Source: Clostridiales bacterium
GTDB lineage: Bacteria > Bacillota > Clostridia > Oscillospirales > Acutalibacteraceae
NCBI GenBank assembly: GCA_021200075.1
Contig: JAJQGZ010000113.1
Location: 1-8,108 of the forward strand
Length of the DNA stretch: 8,108 nt
Reading direction: 5' to 3'
This document shows positions 1-5,934 of this stretch, in pieces (position 1 is the stretch's first letter; each line of letters opens with the position of its first letter). Both the position numbers and the translations under genes were made by a program. Under the pieces are notes generated by a model. The model made no database searches. It had not been told where the DNA came from and was given only the letters and a program-made list of their open reading frames with translations.

Positions 1-18
1 CTTCTCAGCCCATTATTT

Positions 19-96
19 TTAATATATACTCATTCCCTCGGCACAAAAAGCTCCTGTTCCTGCCAAAGCAATTATAAATTTTGAACTATTTTTCAT
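19..96 (-). CDS. tiny ORF at window edge, possibly the broken 5' end of a gene
   Basis: A 25-codon frame starts with ATG at 96 and is preceded at normal spacing by a good Shine-Dalgarno site (AGGAG on the minus strand, about 6 nt upstream). It begins 27 nt past the end of the hydrolase pseudogene on the same strand, so the two were probably co-transcribed. The peptide has a Lys/Asn/Ser start and then a hydrophobic stretch (FIIALAGTGAFCA), which looks like a signal peptide or membrane anchor and not like a complete protein. It stops at 19-21, only 18 nt from the window edge. It may be the start of a second hydrolase or exported protein that carries a frameshift like its neighbour, or a genuine small membrane peptide. 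I do not recognise it, and the window end prevents a decision. Confidence 0.3.
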   Translation of the reverse strand: MKNSSKFIIALAGTGAFCAEGMSIY

Positions 97-123
97 TGCA
101 ATCTCCTGTTATAAAACATATTT

Positions 124-881
124 TTATGATATGAATTTTTCAACCATAGGCAGCGCCGATTTATCGTCAAGCTTTGTAAAACCGTGTCCCGCTTTCGGCA
201 AAACATACATAGTACACCTGTCAGAATAAACCTTTTTGCACGGCGTGCATAGGAAATATTTACGATTTTATCTTTATCCCCGTGTATTAAAGAACAGAAC
301 CTTTATAACCTTTAATTTCCTCATATGGATCCATATTTACCACCGCTCTTGCATAATCACCGCTCAGTGCAAGAGGCCCGGCGCCTAATTTATCGGGAAT
401 ATTATTCGGGTCAAATTTGAAAAACATCATTTTACCGGCTCTTGCATCGTCCGGAATACAGAGCGCCGGATAAAAGAGAATGAGTCGGGAAACCTTTTCT
501 TTAAGCTCGGAAGCGACCATTGCGCTGACAAAACCTCCCTGGCTGCAACCCATCAGGGTTAAGTCTTCGGAGTTTGTATACGGCAGCGATGATACATAAT
601 CTATTACCGAGCGCAAATCGGGTTTTTCGGTGATGACAGTCATATCCTGCAACTTTCCGTCGCTGTGACAGCCGACGCCTCCGCCGACAAAATCAAAGCA
701 ATATGAAGCGAATCCTCTCTCAGCAAACCATTTTGCATAATGCCTTGTCGTGCCGTATGTCGCTAAAAATCCGTGGCTTACAACTGCAATCGGCAAATTG
801 CTTCCCTCAGGGCGAAATTCAATGCCTCTTATGGTGAAGCCGTTGTTTTTTTATTTCAAATTTTCTTTTTGTAATTCCCGT
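124..881 (-). pseudogene. alpha/beta-hydrolase (serine esterase/lipase-like), frameshifted remnant
   Basis: The longest intact piece (287-796) reads as the core of an alpha/beta hydrolase: SHGF for the oxyanion-hole strand, a Cys-Phe-Asp-Phe strand, and the nucleophile elbow GCSQGG with its catalytic Ser. The conserved protein continues in other frames on both sides. Upstream, 797-845 encodes GFTIRGIEFRPEGSN in the core frame, but a stop precedes it unless one A is added to the seven-base run at 846-852. Beyond that run a further piece, GITKRKFEIKK, follows an ACG codon at 879-881 where an ATG would be expected, 10 nt after AGAGAGG. Downstream, the acid-bearing HGDKDKIV segment needs one base restored near 289-292. 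The His-bearing AGHGF segment needs another in the run at 233-237. The restored protein would be about 250 residues and end at 124. Real decay is the likeliest reading because the other complete genes in the window are unbroken, but homopolymer sequencing error is possible. Confidence 0.75.
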
Positions 882-922
882 AAAAATCAATCCTCTCTTG
901 TAATATACATTTTTCTATTTAT

Positions 923-952
923 TTTATAACATTTATCATAACGTTTTGTCAA
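923..952 (-). promoter_or_regulatory. probable sigma-A promoter of the hydrolase remnant
   Basis: On the minus strand TTGACA (947-952) is followed after 18 nt by TATAAA (923-928). The -35 is a perfect consensus and the -10 has one mismatch. A transcript would start near 916 and reach the AGAGAGG ribosome site at 892-898. It points away from the promoter at 1036-1064, so this intergenic region is divergent. Confidence 0.5.
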
Positions 953-1035
953 CAGACGACAGCTTTCACTTTTTTAATAACCTTTCAAAGAAAATTAAAT
1001 CTGGCAAAATAAATCGGCAAAAATAAAAAGCAGTG

Positions 1036-1064
1036 TTGAAAAAATTGCATTATGCGGTTATAAT
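1036..1064 (+). promoter_or_regulatory. sigma-A promoter for the PqqD-like/nucleotidyltransferase pair
   Basis: TTGAAA (1036-1041) and a perfect TATAAT (1059-1064) are separated by exactly 17 nt. Transcription would start near 1071, giving a leader of about 130 nt before the ATG at 1200. Good hexamers, ideal spacing and the right orientation make this a strong prediction. Confidence 0.7.
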
Positions 1065-1199
1065 GTATATGATTAAAATAATATTGTGGAAAGTGTTGCA
1101 AAAACGGTATTGCGTACACAGTAAATTCAAACGACAATATTATTAAACGCCAATCTAAAACTGATTTTCTGTTAAGAAAATACGGAAGGGAATATTAAA

Positions 1200-1466
1200 A
1201 TGAAGCTTAAAGACGGAATTGTTACAAACACCATAGACGGTAAAAACTTTGCAATAGCTACCGGGAAAGCCACAAAGGAATTTAACGGACTGATAAAGAA
1301 CAATGCCACTGCGGCGTTTATTTTCGAGCTGTTAAAAACCGATCAAACCGTTGACAGTATCGTAAGTGCAATGCTCGATAAATACGATGTTGACGAAAAA
1401 ACTGCACGAAATGATGTTGAAACACTTATCGAAATGCTGAAAAGCAAAAACATCGTTGAGGAATAA
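1200..1466 (+). CDS. PqqD family protein (RiPP recognition element-like)
   Basis: An 88-residue protein with the PqqD-family pattern throughout: an N-terminal beta-hairpin (KDGIVTNTIDGKNFAI), the GKATKEFNGLIKNNATAAFIFELL segment in two parts (residues 22-32 and 33-45), and a C-terminal helical part with YDVDEKTARNDVETLIEML (66-84). Full length matches the family. PqqD-like domains are winged-helix folds that bind leader peptides of ribosomally made, modified peptides and hand them to a modifying enzyme; stand-alone copies of unknown role are also common in clostridia. The ATG at 1200 sits 9 nt after a strong GGAAGGG site. The nucleotidyltransferase-family gene follows after 2 nt, so the two are co-translated from one operon. 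No precursor peptide or radical-SAM enzyme is visible nearby, so the RiPP role is inference from the fold alone. Confidence 0.85.
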   Translation: MKLKDGIVTNTIDGKNFAIATGKATKEFNGLIKNNATAAFIFELLKTDQTVDSIVSAMLDKYDVDEKTARNDVETLIEMLKSKNIVEE

Positions 1467-1468
1467 AT

Positions 1469-2605
1469 ATGATTTACTCATCGACTGAAAGTGAATATTT
1501 AATCGCACTTTTGCGTTCGGCAATAAAGGGGACGACTCCGCCCAAACCGCCCGAAGGCATCGACTGGCAGGCTCTTGTAGAAAAATCAAAGGCTCAGCAA
1601 ATATATTCCGTTATCGCCCCGGTAATTGATTTGAACCTATTGCCCGGCGATATTGCACAGCAGTTTAAGCTTTATTCGCAAAACGAATTGCTGAGAATGA
1701 TTGCTATGAAAAACGAGCTTGACGAAATTGAAAAAGAGCTTAAAAATAAGCATATAAAATTTATGCTTCTCAAGGGCAGTGTTATAAGAAATTATTATCC
1801 GCAGCAAAAAATGCGCCAGATGAGCGATTATGATATTCTTTACGATTATTCAAAGAAGGATGAACTGCTGAATATTATGAACGACAGGGGTTACCGTCTT
1901 GCATCTTGGAGCGAAAACTCGGACGATTTTAACAAAAAACCGTTTTATACTTTTGAGTTTCATCGTGAGCTTTTTTTCAGCGAACACGATTTCTGCCCCG
2001 ATTTTTCCGATGTATGGGAAAATGCCGAGCAGGATAAAAAAAATCCGTACTTATATCATATGAGCCGTGAGGATTTATACCTACACGCAGTTTCTCATAT
2101 GTACAAGCATTATATCCTCGATGGATTCGGAATAAGATTTCTTACCGATGTCTATGTGATGCTTGAAGCGTTCGGCGATGAGTTTGATAAGGAATATATC
2201 AAAAATAAGCTGGCAAAAATTGAGCTTACAAGGTTTGAAAAAACTGCAAGAGAGCTGACATATTCTATTTTTAACGAAAAGGAATTTACCGCCGAGCAAG
2301 AGAAATTTTTGGATAATGTTATGGCTTTCGGCGTTTACGGCTCGGGTGAAAACGGCCCGATATATTATTATGAGGAATATGTAAAAAAATCGGGCAGGGA
2401 GAGCATTTTAGGCTATTTCATTTCAAAAACATTTCCCGATTTCAGCTTTATGAAAAGGACTTACGGCATATTAAACGATAAGCCGTATCTTCTCCCATAT
2501 TATTACATCAAGCGTATTTTCGGCAAGTTTAAGCACGAAAGAAATCATATAGCGAGCCAAATAAAATCACTCAGTAAAATGAAAAATGATAACAAAAACA
2601 AATAA
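1469..2605 (+). CDS. nucleotidyltransferase-family protein (NTP_transf_5-like)
   Basis: A 378-residue protein resembling the uncharacterised pol-beta-type nucleotidyltransferase family (Pfam NTP_transf_5). The active-site pattern is clear: LKGS at residues 101-104 for the Gly-Ser turn, then SDYDILYD at 119-126, whose Asp120-x-Asp122 pair is the expected metal-binding site. A FHRELFF segment (164-170) and a later LYLHAVSHMYKH segment with a Leu-Thr-Asp-Val helix also fit the family. The basic C-terminus ends in a Lys/Asn-rich tail. No signal peptide or membrane span is evident, so it is likely cytosolic. The substrate is unknown. Relatives occur in some lasso-peptide and other RiPP clusters as tailoring enzymes, and pairing with a PqqD-like protein fits that idea. 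The start ATG is 2 nt after the upstream stop, with GAGGA inside the end of that gene as ribosome site, which implies translational coupling. Confidence 0.8.
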   Translation: MIYSSTESEYLIALLRSAIKGTTPPKPPEGIDWQALVEKSKAQQIYSVIAPVIDLNLLPGDIAQQFKLYSQNELLRMIAMKNELDEIEKELKNKHIKFMLLKGSVIRNYYPQQKMRQMSDYDILYDYSKKDELLNIMNDRGYRLASWSENSDDFNKKPFYTFEFHRELFFSEHDFCPDFSDVWENAEQDKKNPYLYHMSREDLYLHAVSHMYKHYILDGFGIRFLTDVYVMLEAFGDEFDKEYIKNKLAKIELTRFEKTARELTYSIFNEKEFTAEQEKFLDNVMAFGVYGSGENGPIYYYEEYVKKSGRESILGYFISKTFPDFSFMKRTYGILNDKPYLLPYYYIKRIFGKFKHERNHIASQIKSLSKMKNDNKNK

Positions 2606-2608
2606 TTA

Positions 2609-2629
2609 TACGGCGTAGGTTACGGCGTA
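2609..2629. repeat. 9-bp direct repeat in the gap before lepA
   Basis: TACGGCGTA occurs twice (2609-2617 and 2621-2629) separated by GGT, just after the nucleotidyltransferase stop. It is GC-richer than its surroundings. There is no T-tract, so it is not a convincing intrinsic terminator. A weak promoter-like pair (TTACGG at 2620-2625, TATATT at 2642-2647, 16-nt gap) overlaps the second copy and might start lepA transcription. Its function is unknown. Confidence 0.4.
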
Positions 2630-2672
2630 ATCTTTAGTCAGTATATTTAATTAAAATAGCAGAGGCATAGCT

Positions 2673-4490
2673 TTGGCTGTAGACAAAAAACATATCAGGA
2701 ACTTTTCAATAATAGCGCATATCGACCACGGGAAATCCACATTGGCTGACCGCCTTTTGGAAAAAACAAGCTCTGTTGCAACAAGGGAAATGCAGGAGCA
2801 AATACTTGACGATATGGATCTTGAAAGGGAAAGAGGAATAACAATAAAGGCGAGAGCCGTTAAGCTGGATTACACGGCTGAAAACGGTGAGCTTTACGAA
2901 TTTAATTTAATTGACACTCCGGGTCATGTCGATTTTAACTATGAGGTTTCCCGTTCTCTTGCCGCCTGTGAGGGAGCTTTGCTTATCGTTGACGCATCTC
3001 AGGGTGTTGAAGCGCAGACGCTTGCCAACACCTATCTTGCGCTTGATCACGATTTGGATATTCTGCCGGTTATCAACAAAATTGATCTTCCCGCCGCAGA
3101 TCCAGACAAAGCGTGCGAGGAAATTGAAGATATAATCGGCATACCCTGTGATGAGGCGCCGAGAATAAGCGCAAAGACCGGCGAAAATGTCGAGTCCGTG
3201 CTTGAATATATTGTGAACGGAATAAAGCCGCCGAGTGGCGACGACGAAAAACCGCTTCGTGCCTTGATTTTTGATTCCGTATACGATTCCTACAGAGGAG
3301 TTATAGTTTATGTACGGCTTATGGACGGGAAGATAAAAGCCGGCGACACAATGCTGATGATGGCTACAGGTGCGCAGTTCAGCGTTGTGGAAGTGGGATA
3401 TATGCGTGCAACCTCGCTTGAAAAAACAGATTGTCTGTGTGCAGGCGAGGTGGGATATATCACCGCATCTATCAAGACAGTCGGCAACGCAAGGGTCGGC
3501 GATACGGTAACGCTTGCGTCAAACCCTGCCGAAAAAGCTTTGCCCGGATACAGAAAAGTGAACCCTATGGTATTCTGCGGAGTTTATCCTGCCGACGGAG
3601 CGGATTATGAAAATTTGCGTGACGCTCTTGAAAAGCTCCGTCTCAACGACGCTTCACTCTCATTTGAGCCGGAGACATCGGGCGCTTTGGGATTCGGCTT
3701 CAGATGCGGATTTTTAGGTCTTCTTCATCTTGAAATAATAGAGGAGCGGCTTGAAAGAGAATACGGTCTTGACCTTATCACAACAGTGCCGAGCGTTGTT
3801 TACAAGCTGTATTTGACGGACGGTTCTATGATTGAAATTGATAACCCGACAAATTATCCTGACCCGGCGGATATCAATTATTGCGAGGAGCCGTTTGCCG
3901 ATTCACATATTTATGTGCCGAGTGAATTTGTAGGTACGGTTATGGATATGTGCCAGGAGAGACAAGGCGTTTTCAAGGATATGAATTATATCACTCCCGA
4001 CAGGGTTGACATTCATTACGAAATGCCTCTTAACGAGATTATATATGATTTCTTCGACGCTCTTAAATCGAGAACACGGGGCTACGCTTCGTTCGATTAT
4101 GAAATACACGATTATCGCAAAAGCGATTTGTGCAAGGTCGATGTGCTTTTAAACGGCGACACAATAGACGCTCTGTCGTTTATTATCCACAGGGAAAAAG
4201 CGTACTCAAGAGCGAGGAAAATTGCCGAACAGCTTAAAAAGCATATACCCAGGCATTTGTTTGAAATACCGATACAGGTTGCAATCGGCGGCAAGGTTAT
4301 CGCAAGGGAAACCGTCAAGGCGCTTCGCAAGGATGTACTTGCAAAATGTTACGGCGGAGATGTAACGAGGAAGAAGAAGTTGCTTGAAAAGCAGAAAGAG
4401 GGCAAAAAGAGAATGAGACAGTTCGGTCAGGTAGAGGTGCCGCAGGAGGCGTTCCTCGCCGTGCTGAAGCTTTCAAGCGATGACGAATAA
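2673..4490 (+). CDS. lepA: elongation factor 4 (LepA), ribosome back-translocase GTPase
   Basis: A full-length (605 residues) translational GTPase of the LepA/EF4 family, which binds ribosomes and affects stalled elongation and subunit biogenesis. All G motifs are present: P-loop AHIDHGKS (15-22), RGIT (54-57), DTPGHVDF (81-88), NKID (135-138) and SAK (166-168). Domains II, III and V follow, then the LepA-specific C-terminal domain with RKSDLCKVDVLLNGD, the HREKAYSRAR segment, and an ending with CYGGDVTRKKKLLEKQKEGK and MRQFGQVEVPQEAFLAVL. The start is TTG at 2673; AGAGG at 2661-2665 lies 7 nt upstream, and MAVDKKHIRNFSIIAHIDHG aligns with the usual family N-terminus. In many bacteria lepA sits with hemW or lepB; here a lipoprotein gene follows after 9 nt instead. 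The gene is intact, which argues against frequent sequencing indels in this contig. Confidence 0.97.
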   Translation: MAVDKKHIRNFSIIAHIDHGKSTLADRLLEKTSSVATREMQEQILDDMDLERERGITIKARAVKLDYTAENGELYEFNLIDTPGHVDFNYEVSRSLAACEGALLIVDASQGVEAQTLANTYLALDHDLDILPVINKIDLPAADPDKACEEIEDIIGIPCDEAPRISAKTGENVESVLEYIVNGIKPPSGDDEKPLRALIFDSVYDSYRGVIVYVRLMDGKIKAGDTMLMMATGAQFSVVEVGYMRATSLEKTDCLCAGEVGYITASIKTVGNARVGDTVTLASNPAEKALPGYRKVNPMVFCGVYPADGADYENLRDALEKLRLNDASLSFEPETSGALGFGFRCGFLGLLHLEIIEERLEREYGLDLITTVPSVVYKLYLTDGSMIEIDNPTNYPDPADINYCEEPFADSHIYVPSEFVGTVMDMCQERQGVFKDMNYITPDRVDIHYEMPLNEIIYDFFDALKSRTRGYASFDYEIHDYRKSDLCKVDVLLNGDTIDALSFIIHREKAYSRARKIAEQLKKHIPRHLFEIPIQVAIGGKVIARETVKALRKDVLAKCYGGDVTRKKKLLEKQKEGKKRMRQFGQVEVPQEAFLAVLKLSSDDE

Positions 4491-4499
4491 GGTGTTTTG

Positions 4500-5120
4500 A
4501 TGAAAAGGATAATTTCTGTTTTTCTCTGCATTGCGGCAGTATGTTTATTGTTCTTCACCGGCTGCGAATCAAACGATGATGCGAACAATACAATTATCAT
4601 TGATGGCACGGAATTTGAAACTGTAAACACCGACTGGACTGTTTATACAGAGGCAACCTATAACGGAGAATATTATCTGTACGGCAATGACAGCGGCATA
4701 ATATTTGCAGAAGCAGAGGACAACGAATTGTTCGACGGCGTTGTTTACCACAGCACGGACGATACTTATCCCGATATTTCCTCAAATGATAAAATTGAGA
4801 AAATAACCGTTGATACCGAAAACAGCGAATTAAGCCTTGACAGCGATATTTCCTCTTTGTTTTGTGATGAAATGAACCGTGTAACGCTCAAAAATGATTT
4901 TGAAACGGATACTGCGGATTTGTCAAAAGCAGATATATATGTTAATGTTTACTATGAAGATTATCCGGCTTATCAAACGGAATTCGTAATATGCTTTTCC
5001 GAAAACGGTGTGCCGGGGATTATGTACTGCGAAACAAGCCGTAATACCGCCGCTTTCGGTGAGAATAATATGATGCTGTTTTCAAACGAAACACTCATTG
5101 AATATTTCAATTCCATTTAA
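4500..5120 (+). CDS. putative lipoprotein of unknown function
   Basis: A 206-residue exported protein. The N-terminus MKRIISVFLCIAAVCLLFF is a typical signal peptide followed by a lipobox, F-T-G-C with Cys22 as the acylated residue, so the mature protein should be anchored to the outer face of the membrane. After it comes an acidic, Asp/Asn/Glu-rich linker, then a domain rich in Tyr, Asp and Glu with alternating beta-strand-like segments. I recognise no catalytic motif. The best start is ATG at 4500, 5 nt after AAGGTG; an adjacent TTG at 4497 is in frame and would add one residue. The gene begins 9 nt after the lepA stop, so it is probably the last gene of that transcript, ending before the hairpin at 5186-5226. 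The function is unknown, and a link to translation is not implied by position alone. Confidence 0.75.
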   Translation: MKRIISVFLCIAAVCLLFFTGCESNDDANNTIIIDGTEFETVNTDWTVYTEATYNGEYYLYGNDSGIIFAEAEDNELFDGVVYHSTDDTYPDISSNDKIEKITVDTENSELSLDSDISSLFCDEMNRVTLKNDFETDTADLSKADIYVNVYYEDYPAYQTEFVICFSENGVPGIMYCETSRNTAAFGENNMMLFSNETLIEYFNSI

Positions 5121-5185
5121 ATTATATGCTGTGAAAAGCAGTAAAAATTTACGGAAAGCATTTTATAAAAGAATATTCTTAAACT

Positions 5186-5226
5186 AAAAGGAATGTCTCG
5201 CAAAAATAAAGCAAGGCAGTCCTTTT
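5186..5226. terminator. bidirectional intrinsic terminator
   Basis: A 16-position stem (5186-5201 against 5211-5226) with two mismatches and one G-T pair encloses a 9-nt A-rich loop. Its outer part is AAAAGGA/TCCTTTT, so each strand has a T-run at the 3' side of the hairpin. It lies between the converging lipoprotein gene (plus) and the Rrf2 gene (minus), exactly where a shared terminator is expected. Confidence 0.75.
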
Positions 5227-5249
5227 TGGTTGTTTGTTATTTTAAAAAA

Positions 5250-5729
5250 TTATTTTGTATTCTTCGGCAAAACGGCAGTATCACCCTCGGGTTTAATGTC
5301 TTTAATTAAGCATTTTAACTCGTCGATCAGCGTTTCAAGCGTGACCTGTTCCATATCTGCTTTCATAGCATTTACAGCCGATTCCATATGCGGATATAAT
5401 ATTTGATAAAAGTTTCTTCCCACAAGGCAGTCGCTGTTCGTCTCGTGAAGCTTAAAAATTTCTTCTACATCATTTGATTCTACTGCTTGGTATATATCCC
5501 ACAATGTTATTTCATTAGGTGCCTTTGCAAGACGCACTCCGCCGTTTTTACCTGCCGATGCAATTAGCAGTTCTTTTTCGGATAATTCAAGAAATATATT
5601 TCTCACCGTAACAGGATTTGATTCTGTGCTTTGAGCAACAAGAATGCTTGTAACTCGCTTTTTAGGCGACAAAACCGCAACAAACAGCAGTGAATGAACC
5701 GCTAACGGAAATCGCTTGCTTACACGCAT
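5250..5729 (-). CDS. Rrf2 family transcriptional regulator (YwnA-like)
   Basis: A 159-residue winged-helix regulator of the Rrf2 family. It shows the usual N-terminus (RFPLAVHSLLFVAVL), a recognition-helix segment with SNPVTVRNIFLEL (37-49), the wing SAGKNGGVRLAKAP (58-71), the ITLWDIYQAVE helix (74-83) and a C-terminal dimerisation helix. Rrf2 proteins that hold an Fe-S cluster carry three closely spaced Cys; this one has only Cys101, in the SDCLVG motif, and Cys140. It therefore resembles the cluster-free YwnA-type subgroup, and Cys101 may be a thiol sensor (inference). The ATG at 5729 is chosen because AGAGGG lies 7 nt upstream and the family N-terminus begins there. An in-frame ATG at 5765 would add 12 residues but lacks a ribosome site and lies at the predicted transcript start. 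The gene diverges from the sirtuin-like cluster and is its likely regulator, and possibly its own. Confidence 0.88.
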   Translation of the reverse strand: MRVSKRFPLAVHSLLFVAVLSPKKRVTSILVAQSTESNPVTVRNIFLELSEKELLIASAGKNGGVRLAKAPNEITLWDIYQAVESNDVEEIFKLHETNSDCLVGRNFYQILYPHMESAVNAMKADMEQVTLETLIDELKCLIKDIKPEGDTAVLPKNTK

Positions 5730-5769
5730 ATTAATACCCTCTTTTTCATAAATAAATCTCAGCATATGG

Positions 5770-5778
5770 ATTATATCA
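5770..5778 (-). promoter_or_regulatory. extended -10 promoter of the Rrf2 gene
   Basis: On the minus strand TGATATAAT matches the extended -10 consensus (TGnTATAAT) perfectly. No good -35 lies 16-18 nt upstream, as expected for extended -10 promoters. Transcription would begin near 5763, about 35 nt before the preferred ATG at 5729 and past the alternative ATG at 5765. The site overlaps the first copy of the 13-bp tandem repeat. Confidence 0.5.
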
Positions 5779-5798
5779 AATTTTCATATCAAATTTTC
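5773..5798. repeat. perfect 13-bp tandem duplication in the Rrf2 promoter
   Basis: ATATCAAATTTTC is repeated head-to-tail without a gap (5773-5785 and 5786-5798). The first copy contains part of the extended -10 of the Rrf2 gene, and the second covers the region just upstream of it. It could be a simple slippage duplication or paired binding sites. It does not share the GTAA/TTAC core found on the sirtuin side. Confidence 0.65.
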
Positions 5799-5813
5799 TT
5801 TAAAAAATCAATT

Positions 5814-5830
5814 GTAACTATTGACATTAC
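5814..5830. promoter_or_regulatory. second, weaker operator-like site, GTAA-N9-TTAC
   Basis: GTAA (5814-5817) and TTAC (5827-5830) are separated by 9 nt, the same core and spacing as in the perfect inverted repeat at 5846-5870. This copy overlaps the -35 of the sirtuin-like cluster promoter. Alone it would be unremarkable; the matching geometry next to a perfect copy makes it a plausible second half of a repressor-binding region. Confidence 0.4.
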
Positions 5831-5849
5831 TTTTTAAGGAATTTATAAT
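5821..5849 (+). promoter_or_regulatory. perfect-consensus sigma-A promoter of the sirtuin-like cluster
   Basis: TTGACA (5821-5826) and TATAAT (5844-5849) are both exact consensus hexamers with the optimal 17-nt spacer. Transcription should start near 5856, giving a leader of about 80 nt before the TTG at 5935. So strong a promoter suggests that expression is limited by a repressor, which fits the operator-like repeats overlapping both hexamers. Confidence 0.85.
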
Positions 5850-5870
5850 GTAATTGTTTGTGTTACATTA
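5846..5870. promoter_or_regulatory. perfect inverted repeat, probable repressor operator
   Basis: TAATGTAA (5846-5853) and its exact reverse complement TTACATTA (5863-5870) are separated by 9 nt, a 25-bp dyad. It overlaps four bases of the -10 and covers the predicted transcription start, a position where a bound dimer would block RNA polymerase. The nearest candidate to bind it is the divergently encoded Rrf2 protein, since Rrf2 dimers bind dyads of about this size. There is no T-tract, so it is not a terminator. Confidence 0.75.
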
Positions 5871-5901
5871 AAGGGCATTTCAATAGACATTGCCGCAGTA
5901 A

Positions 5902-5918
5902 TTATTTGCAACAAATAA
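5902..5918 (+). other. small leader hairpin before the first sirtuin-like gene
   Basis: TTATTTG (5902-5908) and CAAATAA (5912-5918) form a perfect 7-bp stem with a 3-nt loop, ending 2 nt before the ribosome site at 5921. It is AT-rich and weak, so its effect on translation is uncertain. Confidence 0.3.
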
Positions 5919-5920
5919 GC

Positions 5921-5927
5921 AGGAGGG
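5921..5927 (+). promoter_or_regulatory. ribosome binding site that fixes a TTG start
   Basis: AGGAGGG is a near-perfect Shine-Dalgarno sequence 7 nt before TTG at 5935. No ATG or GTG lies in frame at a comparable distance, so the unusual TTG is the best start of the first sirtuin-like gene. Confidence 0.75.
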
Positions 5928-5934
5928 AATTATT

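Larger units (their letters stand above)
899..1199. other. divergent intergenic region
   Basis: About 300 bases without a gene lie between the hydrolase remnant and the PqqD-like gene. The region is strongly AT-rich and holds two divergent sigma-A-type promoters (923-952 minus, 1036-1064 plus) and a leader of about 130 nt before the PqqD-like start. The leader ends in a small AT-rich hairpin at 1164-1181 (a 7-bp perfect stem ATTTTCT/AGAAAAT with a 4-nt loop) placed 2 nt before the Shine-Dalgarno site at 1184-1190. I see no riboswitch-like conserved core, no tRNA and no convincing reading frame here. Confidence 0.6.

Noticed and set aside
1..30. Adapter contamination at the left edge as well
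   Set aside because: No mosaic-end sequence or index pattern is visible in the first bases on either strand.
1332..1589. Minus-strand open frame across the PqqD-like/nucleotidyltransferase junction
   Set aside because: It lies antisense to two well-supported genes, has no ribosome site and reads as low-complexity hydrophobic/Cys-Phe sequence.
2609..2629. Intrinsic terminator after the nucleotidyltransferase gene
   Set aside because: The 9-bp repeats are direct, not inverted, and no T-run follows, so I list them only as a repeat.
2911..3135. Plus-strand alternative frame inside lepA
   Set aside because: It is embedded in the conserved G domain of lepA in another frame, with an Arg/Leu-rich composition typical of frame shadows.
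5773..5870. CRISPR or other repeat array between the Rrf2 and sirtuin-like genes
   Set aside because: There are only two adjoining 13-bp copies and two short dyads, with no regular spacers; promoter and operator elements explain the region better.
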